Origin: Aquabacterium fontiphilum
Lineage (GTDB): Bacteria; Pseudomonadota; Gammaproteobacteria; Burkholderiales; Burkholderiaceae_C
NCBI RefSeq assembly: GCF_009909205.1
Contig: NZ_JAAAPN010000001.1
Location: forward strand, 248,001-312,000
Reading direction: 5' to 3'
DNA length: 64,000 bases
The translations under genes and the position numbers were made by a program. Below are positions 1 to 12,100 of the stretch, piece by piece. Positions within the stretch are counted from its first letter, which is position 1. Each line of letters opens with the position of its first letter. A model generated the notes under the pieces. The model did no database searches. It was not told the origin of the DNA and was given only the letters and a program-made list of their open reading frames with translations.

Positions 1-2
1 GT

Positions 3-1106
3 GACCGGTTCGAGCAGCTCGCCTTGTGGCTGTATGCGCCCGCGTCTTGGTGGTGGCGCGTGCTGGTGGGATGGTTTGTGGTGCAGTGGGTAGGCAACTG
101 GTCGCCATGGTTGGCCTGGGCGGCGGGGGTCTGGATGGTGTGGAGTCTGCTTCTGACGCCCGTGTGGCGCTGGGTGGCGGAGCTTGCCGAGGCGCCCGCG
201 TTGGGCGAGGCGCGCGAGCAGGTGCGCTGGATGCTGGTGGGTACTGTCGCCGCGGCCATCGGCGCCGTGCTCCTGTGGCCCTGGACGCCGACGCTCAACA
301 CGCAAGGCGTGGCCTGGCTGCCGGATGCAGCCGTGCTGCGTGCCCCCCATGCCAGCCGGGTGGACAGGGTGTTGGCCAGCGATGGTGCACGAGTACAGGC
401 TGGCACCCCGCTGCTTCAGCTGGTGTCGGAAGAGTTGCTGTCCGAGCGCGCCGTGGTGGCCGCGCGGATGAGCGCCACCGAGGCTGAGCGCAGCGCCATG
501 TGGGGCACGGATCCTGTACGCGTGGAGCAGGCCGAGCAGGCGCTGCGTCGGGATCAGGCCACGCTGGACGACCTCGACAGGCGCTTGGCGGGGTTGACGG
601 TGCGCGCGGCCACCGCCGGCGTCTTTGTGCTGCCGGCCGCGGAGGATGGACTGCACAGGGACGTACCGCAGGGGGAGGTGCTGGCCCATGTGTTGCCGGA
701 GGGAGGCAGCCGGGTGCTTGCTGTGATTCCGGAAGACGATGCCGGTCTGTGGCGCGAGGCGCTGGCCGCCGGCTCGACCGTGTCCATGAGCGTGCTGTTC
801 GCGGACGACGGACGGGTGCATCGCGCCGAGCTGGTCCGGCAGGTCCCTGCCGCGCTGGACCGTCTGCCCACCCGGTCGCTCGGGGCAAGCGCAGGCGGTC
901 ATGTGCCGACGGATCCGCAGGATGCGGATGGCTTGCGCCCGCTGCGCCCGGTTTTCGCTTTGGAGCTACAGGTACCCGACCGCGCCGCCACCCGGGTCGG
1001 GGGACGGGTGCAGGTGAGGCTCGACTTGCCGCCGCAGACACTGGTGTCGCAACTCACCTTCCGCCTGCGGCAGTTGCTGCTGCGGCAGTTCGTGCAGGCG
1101 GGCTGA
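3..1106 (+). CDS. C-terminal part of a membrane-anchored HlyD-like (M50-peptidase/HlyD type) protein, 5' end outside window
   Basis: The reading frame is open to the left edge of the window, so the true start is not visible. The visible part begins with Trp-rich hydrophobic segments (about residues 8-55) and a further membrane segment near residues 75-95. A biotinyl-lipoyl-like half-motif and short hairpin follow (LRAPHASRVDRVLASDGA), then a coiled-coil stretch and a beta-barrel end, as in HlyD adaptors. Membrane helices fused to a HlyD module are typical of putative peptide zinc metalloprotease (M50-like) proteins, but no HExxH motif is visible, so peptidase activity cannot be judged. The SecA-like gene starts 10 bp downstream behind a GAGGAG ribosome site, so it belongs to the giant-protein operon. 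I infer a role as inner-membrane component of that exporter. Confidence 0.7.
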   Translation, partial: DRFEQLALWLYAPASWWWRVLVGWFVVQWVGNWSPWLAWAAGVWMVWSLLLTPVWRWVAELAEAPALGEAREQVRWMLVGTVAAAIGAVLLWPWTPTLNTQGVAWLPDAAVLRAPHASRVDRVLASDGARVQAGTPLLQLVSEELLSERAVVAARMSATEAERSAMWGTDPVRVEQAEQALRRDQATLDDLDRRLAGLTVRAATAGVFVLPAAEDGLHRDVPQGEVLAHVLPEGGSRVLAVIPEDDAGLWREALAAGSTVSMSVLFADDGRVHRAELVRQVPAALDRLPTRSLGASAGGHVPTDPQDADGLRPLRPVFALELQVPDRAATRVGGRVQVRLDLPPQTLVSQLTFRLRQLLLRQFVQAG

Positions 1107-1115
1107 GGAGAGCAC

Positions 1116-3143
1116 ATGCCGGCATCGCTGTTCGCATCCGCTTTTGATCAGGTGCCATCGGCCGGCCCAGATGCGGCGGGCCTGGTTTGGCGCAGGCCGG
1201 GATGGGCGCCGCGCCCCGGGCCGGTCTGGGGGGGCTATCCCATGCTGTCGCTGCCGGCCGAGCAGCCCAATCCGCTGCGCGCCTGGTGGCAGCAGTGCCG
1301 CCATCATGTCCGGCCGCCGGGACGGCAAGCTCGCGACGCCGTGGTGCAGCGCATCCGTGGGCTGCAAGCAGGCTGGGCGGATCTGAATGAAGAGGCCTTC
1401 GCGCTTCAGGTCCAGCGGGTCCGTGTGCAGCTTCTTGCACAGGGGCTGCAGGGGGGGGGCGTGGCCGCGGCCCTGGCAGCGACGAGCGAGGCAATCCGGC
1501 GGAGCGCTGGCCTGGCTGTGCGAGACACGCAGCTTCACGCCGCGCAGGCCATGCTGGCCAACGCCGTGATTGAGCTGGCCACGGGCGAGGGCAAGACGGT
1601 GGTGGCCGTGCTCACGGCAGCGGTGGCCGCGCTGGCGGGTGTACCCGTGCATGTGCTGTCATCGAATGACTACCTGGCCGCGCGCGATGCCGCAGCCTGG
1701 GCATCCGTGTACCGGATGCTGGGCCTGAGCGTGGCTGCCATTGAGCCGCAGGATGACGCGGCGCGGCGCCGACGGGTCTACCAATGTGATGTGGCGTACG
1801 CGAGTGCCCGCGAATTGGCTTTCGATCATCTGCGTGATCGCCTGGCCATGCAGAGCACGGCCCAGCGCAGCGGTTGCACGTCTGAGGTGACCGCGCCGGT
1901 GCTGCGGGGCTTGTGCATGGCGGTGCTGGACGAGGCCGACAGCGTGCTCGTCGATGAGGCCACGATGCCGATGATCTTGTCGGCTCCGGTGCTCGATGAC
2001 CAGGTGCAGCGTCACCGCGTGGCCTTGTTTCTGGCGCGTCAGCTGATCCGCGGCGAGCAGGCGATCGAGCGGGCTCCCGGACAGTGGCACCTGAGCGATG
2101 CCGCGCGTGACTGGCTGGCAGCACGGGCCACCCATCTGGGGCCCGACTGGCGGCTTCGCCGCCTGCGCGAGGAGATGGTCACCACGGCGCTGGCCGCGTT
2201 GTACAGCTTCGAGCGCGATGTGCACTACGTCGTGCATGACGACGAGATCCAGATCGTCGACAGCCACACGGGTCGGCGTGCTCAGGGGCGGAGCTGGTCG
2301 CGGGGCATCCACCAACTGCTGGCGATCAAGGAAGGGCTCAAGCCGACGCCTCCTACTCAGACGCTGCAGCAGTTGAGTTACCAGCAGCTGTTTCCGCGCT
2401 ACCTGCGGCTATGCGGCCAGAGCGGCACGGTCTGGGAGGCGCGGCGCGAGCTGATGGCCGTGTATGGCCTGCCGGTTGTGCGCGTGGCCTCACACCTGCC
2501 CAGCCAGCGTGTGGACCGCGGCACGCGTGTGTGCCGCTCGGATGCGGCGCTGATGGCCGCCGTGGCGGCGCGGGTGCGGGCGCTGCAGGCCAGCGGGCTG
2601 CCCGTACTGGTGGGGACGCGCTCGGTCGCCGAATCCCACACTGTGTCGCAGGCCTTGACGGCCTGCGGCGTACGCCACGTGGTGCTCAACGCGAGCCAGG
2701 ATGCCGACGAGGCGGCCATCGTGTCGGCAGCGGGTGGGCCGGGTGTGGTCACGGTGGCCACGCAGATGGCCGGCCGTGGAACGGACATCCCTGTCGACGA
2801 TGCACTGGCCCGCCAAGGCGGTCTGCAGGTCGTGTCCATCGGGCTGCATGCAGCGCGGCGAACCGAGCGGCAGCTCGCGGGCCGCGCAGGCCGCAAGGGC
2901 CAGCAAGGCGCCCATGAACGGTGGTTGTCGCTCGCCGATCCGGTGGTGGGTGTGGCGCCTGGCTGGCGCGGTCCGCTGCTCGGGCTGGCCCGTGTGATGC
3001 CCGCGCTGCTCAACGGGTGGCTAACCTGGCGTCAGCGTCGGGCGTCTCGCCGAGGCCAGGCGCTGCGCTGGCGCATGTTGTTGGCCGAGCGCCGCCAGGC
3101 CGCGCAGCTGGCGTGGGCCACTTATCACCCTTGGGACCGCTGA
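1116..3143 (+). CDS. SecA-like ATPase (accessory, shortened)
   Basis: This 675-residue protein has the SecA DEAD motor. Walker A is TGEGKT at residues 156-161, Walker B is LDEADS around 271-276, and motif VI-type sequences include MAGRGTDI at 551-558 and RQLAGRAGRKGQQG. SecA normally has about 850-900 residues. Here the helical-scaffold/wing part is reduced and there is no C-terminal Cys-rich zinc tail. The N-terminus (about 100 residues) is unlike housekeeping SecA and carries a Trp/Pro-rich leader. The start ATG follows a clear GAGGAG site. It lies between a HlyD-like membrane protein and the giant LEPR-XLL protein, which begins 3 bp after its stop. I infer a dedicated motor for export of that protein. 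The housekeeping secA would be elsewhere on the chromosome. Confidence 0.85.
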   Translation: MPASLFASAFDQVPSAGPDAAGLVWRRPGWAPRPGPVWGGYPMLSLPAEQPNPLRAWWQQCRHHVRPPGRQARDAVVQRIRGLQAGWADLNEEAFALQVQRVRVQLLAQGLQGGGVAAALAATSEAIRRSAGLAVRDTQLHAAQAMLANAVIELATGEGKTVVAVLTAAVAALAGVPVHVLSSNDYLAARDAAAWASVYRMLGLSVAAIEPQDDAARRRRVYQCDVAYASARELAFDHLRDRLAMQSTAQRSGCTSEVTAPVLRGLCMAVLDEADSVLVDEATMPMILSAPVLDDQVQRHRVALFLARQLIRGEQAIERAPGQWHLSDAARDWLAARATHLGPDWRLRRLREEMVTTALAALYSFERDVHYVVHDDEIQIVDSHTGRRAQGRSWSRGIHQLLAIKEGLKPTPPTQTLQQLSYQQLFPRYLRLCGQSGTVWEARRELMAVYGLPVVRVASHLPSQRVDRGTRVCRSDAALMAAVAARVRALQASGLPVLVGTRSVAESHTVSQALTACGVRHVVLNASQDADEAAIVSAAGGPGVVTVATQMAGRGTDIPVDDALARQGGLQVVSIGLHAARRTERQLAGRAGRKGQQGAHERWLSLADPVVGVAPGWRGPLLGLARVMPALLNGWLTWRQRRASRRGQALRWRMLLAERRQAAQLAWATYHPWDR

Positions 3144-3146
3144 ACC

Positions 3147-6100
3147 ATGCGCCGTGTACCTCACCCCGCCGGGCCGCTGGTCGAAGAACTTGAGAGCCGG
3201 CTGCTGTTCTCGGCCGATCTGGACGGGCTGGTTCCATTGGCCACGGCAGGCCAGCACGCTGTGCCCGGCCTGCCGCCCGTTGCGGCGGCCAGCGGCTGGG
3301 AGCAATCCGCGCAGACCAGCCAGCAGCAAGGGATGGTCAGCCAGCAGACCACGACGCGGGAACTGGTTATCCTGGATTGGCGGGTGGACAACGCCGACCA
3401 GTGGCGCACGGCCATTGAGGCCGAAGCCGCGCGCAGCGGGCGGGCCATCGAGGTGGTGGTGCTCACAGCCGATCGCAGTGGTCTGGCACAGATCACCGAC
3501 CTGCTCGCCAGCCGTGAAGGGCTGACCGCGGTGCACATCATCAGCCATGGCGATGCGCAGGGCCTGGCGCTGGGCTCGGACCGGCTGGACAGCACCACCT
3601 TGCTGGCCCACGCGGGCGATGTGGCGGGCTGGGCAAGGGCCCTGCATGCAGAGGCCGATCTGCTGCTTTATGGCTGTGATCTGGCCGCTGACGCCACGGG
3701 CCGCGCGCTGCTGGGTGACCTGGCCATGCTGACGGGCGCAGACGTGGCCGCATCGGTGGACCGTACGGGTGCAGCCTCGCTGGGAGGGGACTGGGATCTG
3801 GAACACCGCATCGGCAACGTGGACACGGCACTGGCGGTGGGGCTGGACTTCCAGGTCAGTTGGCAGCAGGTGCTGCCGACGGTGACGTTTCGAGACGGCG
3901 AGAACGGCTACACCGGAACAGAGGATACCGGCCTTGAGCAATTGGGCCCGAACAACAACAACAGCGCGGACACCGTCATCTATGCCGGACGATCGGGCAC
4001 CTACGACGCCTTTCAGATCCTGTTCAAGTTCAACGACATCGTCGGTGGAAGCGCGTCACAGATTCCGCTCGGGGCCACTATCACGGACGTCAAGCTGGTG
4101 CTGACGATCACCAACCAATCGACGTTTACCAACCCCACTTTCAGCATCTACCGCATGTTGACCAGTTGGTCGGACACTTCCACCTGGAACTCCATGGGCA
4201 GCGGTGTGGACGGCATCGAGGCCAGGCTGATCGCAGACGTGACGCTGGCGGAAAGCGGAAACAAGACCTATACGGTGGGCAGCACCGCCGCGCTGGTCGC
4301 CACCGTACAAGGTTGGGTGAACGACCCATCCACCAACCACGGCTGGTACATCTTCAACGATGATTACTCGTCGCGTGTCGGCTTTGCCTCGTCAGAGGCG
4401 GCTACCATCGCGCAACGCCCCCGTCTCGAAGTCACTTTCACAGCACCTGCCCCGCCATCGCTCGATCTGGACGCCAACAACAGCTCGGGGGCAGTTGGCT
4501 CCAACTACAACGGCGCCTACGTCGAGGGATTTCCAGAGCCCATTGCGGATGTCAACGATGCCACCATCTCCGCGGGCTCAGGCACCTTGACAGGCATGAC
4601 GGTGGCACTGACCAACCGACCAGACGGCGTGTTGGAATCCCTGAGTTTTGAGGCCGGCACCACTCCCATCACGGGCGCTTACAACAGCGCAACCGGCGTG
4701 CTGAGTCTCTCGGGGAGCGCGACCGCTGCGCAGTACCAGGAAGTGCTTCGCTCGATTCGGTATGACAACGCCTCTGACAACCCTGCGACCACCACCCGTT
4801 CCATCAGCGTGACGGTCACTGACGCATACGGCCAGACCGCGTCTGCGACATCCAGCCTCACCGTCACACGGGTCAACGATGCGCCCGTCATCACCAGCAA
4901 TGGTGGCGGGGCTACTGCGGCCGTGTCGGTTCAGGAGACCCGCACGCTGGTCACAACGGTCACCGCGAGCGACCCTGAGGGCACCGCGATCACCTACAGC
5001 ATCAGCGGGGGCGCCGATGCGGCACGCTTCTCCATCACCGCAGGTGGCGTACTCAATTTCACCACGGCCCCGGATTTCGAGAACCCGACCGACAGCAATG
5101 CGGACAACGTGTATGAAGTGACGGTGCGTGCCAGCGATGGCAGCCTGTTTGCCTTCCAGACCCTCTACGTGACCGTCACCGATGTCTCCAACGTGCTGGT
5201 CGTGGACACCACGGCCGACACCAACGACAGTGGGCTGGGCAGCAGCTTCACCATCGAGCAGCTGAATGCGAGCAAGGGAACAGATGGCAAAGTGTCGCTG
5301 CGGGAGGCCATCATCGCGGCCAACAACACGCCTGGCCTGGACGTGATCACGTTCAACCTCACCGGCGCAACCGGCGTGTATGGCGAGTACACGATTCTGC
5401 CAACCAGCACGCTGCCCAGCATCACCGATGCGGTCTATATCAATGCCGCCTCTCAGCCGGGCTACACGGGCCAGCCGCGCATCGTGCTGGACGGCGAGGG
5501 CGGGGCGGGCAATGGCTTCACGCTGACCGGCACCGCAGATGGCAGCACCATCCGGGGCTTCGTGATCCGCGACTTCGGTGGCGATGGCATCCACATCCAG
5601 TCCGGATCAGACAACCACACCATTGTGGGCAACTACATCGGCAGCTTTCACGCCGATGGCAGCAATGCCGGTCTGGGCGAGCGCAACATCGGGTCGGGCA
5701 TCCAGTCCTACGGCGCCAATGTGACGATCGGCGGCACTGCGGCAGACGACCGCAACGTGATCTCGGGCAACGTCTCGGCCTACAACATCTACTTGCTGAG
5801 CGGCGCCAACGGCACCACCATCCTGGGCAACTACATCGGCACCGATGCGGCCGGCTCGACGGCGTTCACCAGCACGAACGGCAGCTACGGCATCATGATC
5901 GAAACCTCGTCGAGCCAGATCACGATCGGTGGCACGGCGGCCGGGGCTGGCAATGTGATATCCGGCTTTTCCAGCCATGGTGTGTGGGCCACCACGACTG
6001 GCAATGTGACCATCCAGGGTAACCGCGTCGGCACTGATGCGACCGGCTCGCTCGATCTGGGCAACGCCGGCTACGGTATCTATGTCGATGATGGCGGTAC

Positions 6101-9100
6101 GGTGCTGATTGGCGGCACAGTAGCCGGCGCCGGCAACTTGGTGTCGGGCAACAATGGTGGCGGCATCTACGTGGGCGGCTCGGCCGCTGTCACGCTGCAG
6201 GGCAACATCGTCGGCCTCAACGCAGCGGGTACCTCGGCGCTGGGCAACACAGGCGTGGGCATCTACCTCACCAGCAGCGTGGTAACGACAGTCGGGGGCA
6301 GCACAGCGGGCGCGCGCAACCTCATCTCGGGCAACAGCTCGCACGGCGTGGCCATCCACAGCAGCCCGGCCGCCGGGCATGTGGTGCGTGGCAACTACAT
6401 CGGTGTCGCGGCAGACGGCACCACACCGGCTGGTAATGGTGGCGCCGGTGTCTACATCGCGGCCAGCAACAGCGTGATCGGTGGCAAGAGCGATGGCGAA
6501 GGCAACGTGATCGCCAACAACGGGGGCGCAGGCATCGTCGTCAACTCAGGCCACAGCAACCTGTTCTACCGCAACAGCATCCACAGCAACGCGGGACTGG
6601 GCATCGACCTGGACAACAACGGCGTCACGTTCAACGACTTCGGGGATGGCGATGGCGGGGCCAACTACCGAAACAACTTCCCGGTGATCACCTCGGTGGT
6701 GACCAGCGGTGGCGTGACCCGCATCCTCGGCTCTGTCGAGTATTACCACGGCGCGACGCTGTACCTCGAGTTCTTTGCCAGCCCCACACCGGATGGTTCT
6801 GGCCATGGTGAAGGCCGGACTTATCTGGGCGCGGTGCAACTCACCACCGATGCCAGCACCGGCGACGCCAGCTTTTCGATCGACGTGGCCGGCGTCAACG
6901 TGGGCGACTGGATCACGGCGGTCAGCAACGTCGAGACGGGCTTCGTGGGCGCCTCGGAGTTTGCGCTGGCCGTTCAGGCGGTGGCACCGGCGCAGGCGCC
7001 GCGTGGCAAGCTCATCTGGAACAACAACGACCAGTTCTTCCAGTTTTATGCCGACTGGATGGGCAGCGCCTTTGGCGGCACCGGGGTCAACGGGCTCAGT
7101 TTTGGCGACGACATCTCCATGATTGTGGCCGCTGAGGCGCCTACGCGACGCGAGATCCTGTTCATTGGTGCGGCCGACGTGTCGGGCAAGATCTTGGCGG
7201 GCATCTGGAACGGCAGCAGCTGGTCTTCGGTGCTGACCATCCCGCTGGCCGACCCCAGCGATGTGGCCTCGCAGTATGAGAGCTTTGCAGTGGCGTATGA
7301 CAACGCCACGGGCAACGCGGTGCTGGTCTGGAGCAACGGCACCAGCGGAACGGCGGGTCTGTCGTATGCCGTCTGGAATGGCAGCACCTGGTCAGCCATT
7401 CAGACCATCACGGCGCCCGTGAGTGGCGAGCCGGTCCACATGAAGCTGGCGGCCCATCCCACTCGCTCGGAGATGGTGCTGGCGGTGGAGACTTCGGCTG
7501 CATCGAACAACCAGTACGCGCTGGTGTGGAACGGCAGCAGTTGGGGACAGGCCCAGACGCTGGGAACCAACAGCAGCAAGCAGTACTTCGAGCTCGGCGT
7601 GGTGTACGAGCAGCGCAGTGGTCATGCCATGGTGGTGTATGACGCTTCGGCCGCGAACGCGTCGGAGTTTCAGTACAGGCTGTGGGACGGCAGCAGCTGG
7701 AGCGCTCAGGCCACGGTGGCAGCGCCAGCCGGAATCACAGCCACATCTGAGTTGCACACGGTGGTGCTGGTCTGCGATCCGGGCAGTGACCGGCTGGCAC
7801 TGGCGGCCAAGAACGCCGCCAACCAGCTCTGGCTGCATGTGTGGGACGGCAGCGTGTGGGACGCGGGGCTGGTGGCGACCACATCGGGCGTCACGCTGAC
7901 AGACCACCACCCCACCATGGCGCTGGCTTTCGAGAGCCAGTCAGGCGAGTTGCTGGCGGCCTATGGCAAGTCCGCAGGCCCGAATGTCTTCTTCCGCACC
8001 TGGTCTGCGGCAACAGGCTGGTCGGCCGAGCAGACCGGGCCCAGCATGGGCGGCACCGACATCCCGTACGTGGTCAAGCTGTACGCCGACCCCTACTCGA
8101 ACGAGATCATGCTCGTCGTGCAGGACAACGGTGCTGATCTGCACACGTCGTTATGGGGAGGAGGCAGTTGGGGTGCCGTGAGCACCATGGATTCGTCCAC
8201 CGGGTTCACGTACCGCGAGAACTTCACCTTTGTCTGGTACCGACAGGCGGCCGTGATCGCCAACCTGGACGGCGATGCCCGTGCCTTTGTCGAGGGTAGC
8301 GCGCCGATCAAGCTGGATGCAGGCGGCAATGCCACTGTTGCCACTGAATCGGCCGACTGGTATGACGGGGCCGCGCTCACGGTCGAGATCATCGCGGGGG
8401 GGCAGGCGGCAGAGGATGTGCTGGGCATCGAGAGCGTCGGCCAGGCTGCAGGCCAGATTGCTGTGGTCGGTAGCGAGGTGCGGTATGGCGGGGTGGCGAT
8501 TGGTACGGTCTCGGGCGGTAGCGCCGGTGTGCCGCTGGTGGTGTTACTCAATGGTTCAGCCACCGACCTGGCTGTGACTGCGCTGGTGCGCAGCCTGACC
8601 TATGCCAACAGCAACCAGGCAGCCCCATCTACACAGGACCGGCAGGTGCGTGTGGGCCTGACCTCTGAGCAAGGGCAGGCAAGCGCGCCACAGACCGTCA
8701 CCGTGGCGGTACAGGCCGTCAACGATCCTCCCGTCATCACCAGCAACGGTGGTGGGGCTGCGGCCGCCATCAGCATCAATGAGAACACCACTGCAGTGAC
8801 CATGGTGACAGCCACTGACGTGGACACGGCTGCCCCCCTGGTCTATGCCATCGCCGGTGGCGCCGATGCGGCGCGCTTCACCATCGATGCGGTCACCGGT
8901 TCGCTGCACTTTGCCGTTGCGCCGGATTTCGAGACGCCAACTGATGCCAACGGTGACAACGTCTATGAAGTGATCGTCTCGGTCGGCGACGGTCAGGACA
9001 CCGATACGCAGGCCGTGTCAGTGACGGTGCTCAATGTCAACGACAACGCACCGGTGATCACGAGCAACGGCGGTGGCACCAATGCGGCTGTGGCGATCAA

Positions 9101-12100
9101 TGAGAACACCACGGCGGTGACCACGGTGACGGCCACGGATGCAGATGGACTGGGCGCACTGAGCTACAGCATCACGGGTGGCGCCGATGCGGCACGCTTC
9201 AGCATCGATGCGGCGACTGGCGTGCTGCGCTTCATCGTGGCGCCGGATCGCGAGGCGCCTACCGATGCGGGCAGCAACAACGTCTATGACGTCGAGGTGA
9301 CGGTCAGCGATGGCAGCCTCACCGATGTGCAGGCCATTGCGGTGACGGTCAACAACGTCAACGACAACGCGCCGGTGATCACCAGCAACGGCGGCGGCGC
9401 AATCGGAGCCGTGTCGGTCAATGAAGGTGAGGTGGATGTCACGACTGTCATGGCAACCGATGCGGATGCGGGCAGCGTGCTGAGTTACAGCATCGCGGGC
9501 GGGGCAGATGCCGCGCTGTTCACGATCGACGCGGTGACGGGCCAGTTGAGATTTGCCGTGCCGCCTGACTTCGCTGTGCCGCTTGATGATGACTTGGACA
9601 ACGTTTACCTGGTGACCGTCTCTGCCAGCGACGGGCTCTTGAGCGTGCAGCAGACGCTGGCGATCACGGTGCTGGATGTCAACGGCGACGCGCCAGTGAT
9701 CACCAGCAATGGGGGTGGTGGCGCCGCCCAGGTCGATGTGGCCGAACACACGACGTATGTCACAACAGTGACGGCGGTGGATGTCGATCCGGCAGATACT
9801 TTGACCTACAGCATTGCAGGTGGTGTAGACGCGGCCCGTTTCACCATCGATGCGAATACCGGCGTCCTGAGTTTTGTGGTGGCGCCGGATCATGAAGCGC
9901 CCACAGATATCGGTGGCGACAATCTGTACGATGTCATCGTGCGCGTCAGCGATGGGCTCAACACCGACAGCCAGGCCATCACGGTACGCGTGCTCAACCT
10001 CAACGACAACGCGCCCGTGATCACGAGTAATGGCGGTGGCGCCAATGCGGCTGTGGCGATCAATGAGAACACCACGGCGGTGACCACGGTGACGGCCACG
10101 GATGCGGATGGCCTGGGCGCACTGAACTACAGCATCAGCGGCGGCGCGGACGCGGCGCTGTTCAGCATCCATGCGACGACAGGCGTGCTGCGCTTCATTG
10201 CTGCGCCTGACTTTGAGGTGCCGCAGGACGCGGGCGGCAACAATGTCTACGACGTCGAGGTGACGGTCAGCGATGGCAGCTTCACCGATGTGCAGGCCAT
10301 TGCAGTGACGGTCAACAACGTCAACGACAACGCACCGGTGATCACGAGCAATGGCGGTGGTACCAATGCGGCCGTGGCGATCAATGAGAACACCACGGCG
10401 GTGACCACGGTGACGGCCACGGATCCAGATGGACTGGGCGCACTGAGCTACAGCGTCACGGGTGGCGCCGATGCGGCACGCTTCAGCATCAACGCCAGCA
10501 CGGGCGCGCTTCGGTTCAACGCCGCGCCCGATCATGAGAGCCCGCAGGACGCCGGCGCAGACAATGTTTATGACGTGGTGGTGACAGTCAGCGATGGCGT
10601 GCTCAGCGCCAGCCAGGTCATTGCCGTCACAGTGGCCAACGTCAATGACAACACACCCGTCATCACCAGTCACGGCGGTGCGCTCGCCGTATCGATCGAG
10701 GTGGCAGAAGGCATGACAGACGTGACGGTGGTCACCGCCAGCGATGCCGACATCGGTGCCGTGCTGACGTACAGCATCATCGGTGGAGCTGATCAGGCGC
10801 GTTTCGTCGTGGATGCCGGCACCGGGGTGCTGCGCTTCGTGCTGGCGCCAGACCGGGAGCAGCCCACCGACGCGGATGGCGACAACGTCTATGAAGTTGA
10901 GGTTAGCGCCAGCGACGGCAGCTTCAGCGTGGTCCAGGCCTTTGCGGTCACCGTGACCGACATCAACGATACCGCGCCGGTGATCACCAGCAACGGCGGT
11001 GGGGCGAATGCGGCGGTGGCCATCAACGAGAACACGACGGCTGTGACCATCGTGACCGCAACCGACGCCGACGCCAGCGGCGGCCTGACCTACAGCATCA
11101 CGGGCGGGGCCGATGCTGGCCGGTTCGCGATCGACGCCGCCACGGGTGAGCTGCGTTTTGTCGTGGCGCCGGATTACGAGGCGCCACTGGATGCTGGTGC
11201 CAACAACGTCTATGACGTCGAGGTGACGGTCAGTGACGGCATATTGTCCAGCACGCAGCGCATCGCGGTCACTGTGCTCAATGAGGATGAGCAGCCTGTC
11301 TGGACGGGGACGATCCCGACGCTCACCACCCGTGCCGGGCAGCCAGTGACGCTCCCGGCCAGCAGCGGGCCCTTGGCCCTGGTGCGCGACCCGGAGGGCG
11401 CGCCGCTGCAGGTTGAAATGGTCAACGGGCCGAGTCATGGCGCGGTGCTGCTGACGCCGGAGGGTACGGTCACGTACACGCCGGGTGCCGGTTTCGTGGG
11501 GATGGATCAGTTTGCCGTTCGGGTGTCCGATGGTGCGCTGGCCTCCGAGGTGCAATGGGTGTCCGTGCGGGTCGAGGCCGCAGCGGTGGCACCTGTGGTG
11601 TCGACACCTTCGCCCGAGCCGTTACCCGAGCGGCCAACGCTGGGCCCCGTGCAGGCGGTAGAGCCGGCTGCGATGCCTCCGACGGTGGGCAGTGCGGATG
11701 GCAATGACGAGGCGCCTTCTGCCGCGGCCGAGCGCCCGACAGGCGGCGGTGTACCGGGCTTGCTGAATGTCAGCCCCCCTCTGGAAGGGGACGTGGGGGG
11801 TGACGCGCGTGGTCTCACTCAGGCGCCGCCCTTGAGCGGCGTGACGGTGGGGGCGGTACGCTACAGCACCCAGATGTGGTCGTGGTTCACCCAGAGTCCC
11901 ACGGTGGCAGCGGGTGCAGCATTGTCGCCGGTTGAGGTGCTGGTTCAGGTCATGGCGCAAGCGGCACAGGGCGTCGCATCGACTGCCGCGACCGACGCGG
12001 TGCCCGCGGCATTCGACCTTGGCGATCTCGGCCGTTGGCCACCCGAGTCGGGTGACGTCGATGTCGCGGTCGATGTGCAGGCCATGCGGGTGGGGGGCGT

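Noticed and set aside
1116-3143. Housekeeping secA
   Set aside because: The protein is too short, lacks the C-terminal zinc tail and sits in a surface-protein operon.
9018-11555. Long open frame antisense to the cadherin repeats (845 codons)
   Set aside because: It is a shadow of the repetitive GC-rich gene on the plus strand. The product is His/Arg-rich low-complexity sequence with no known domain.
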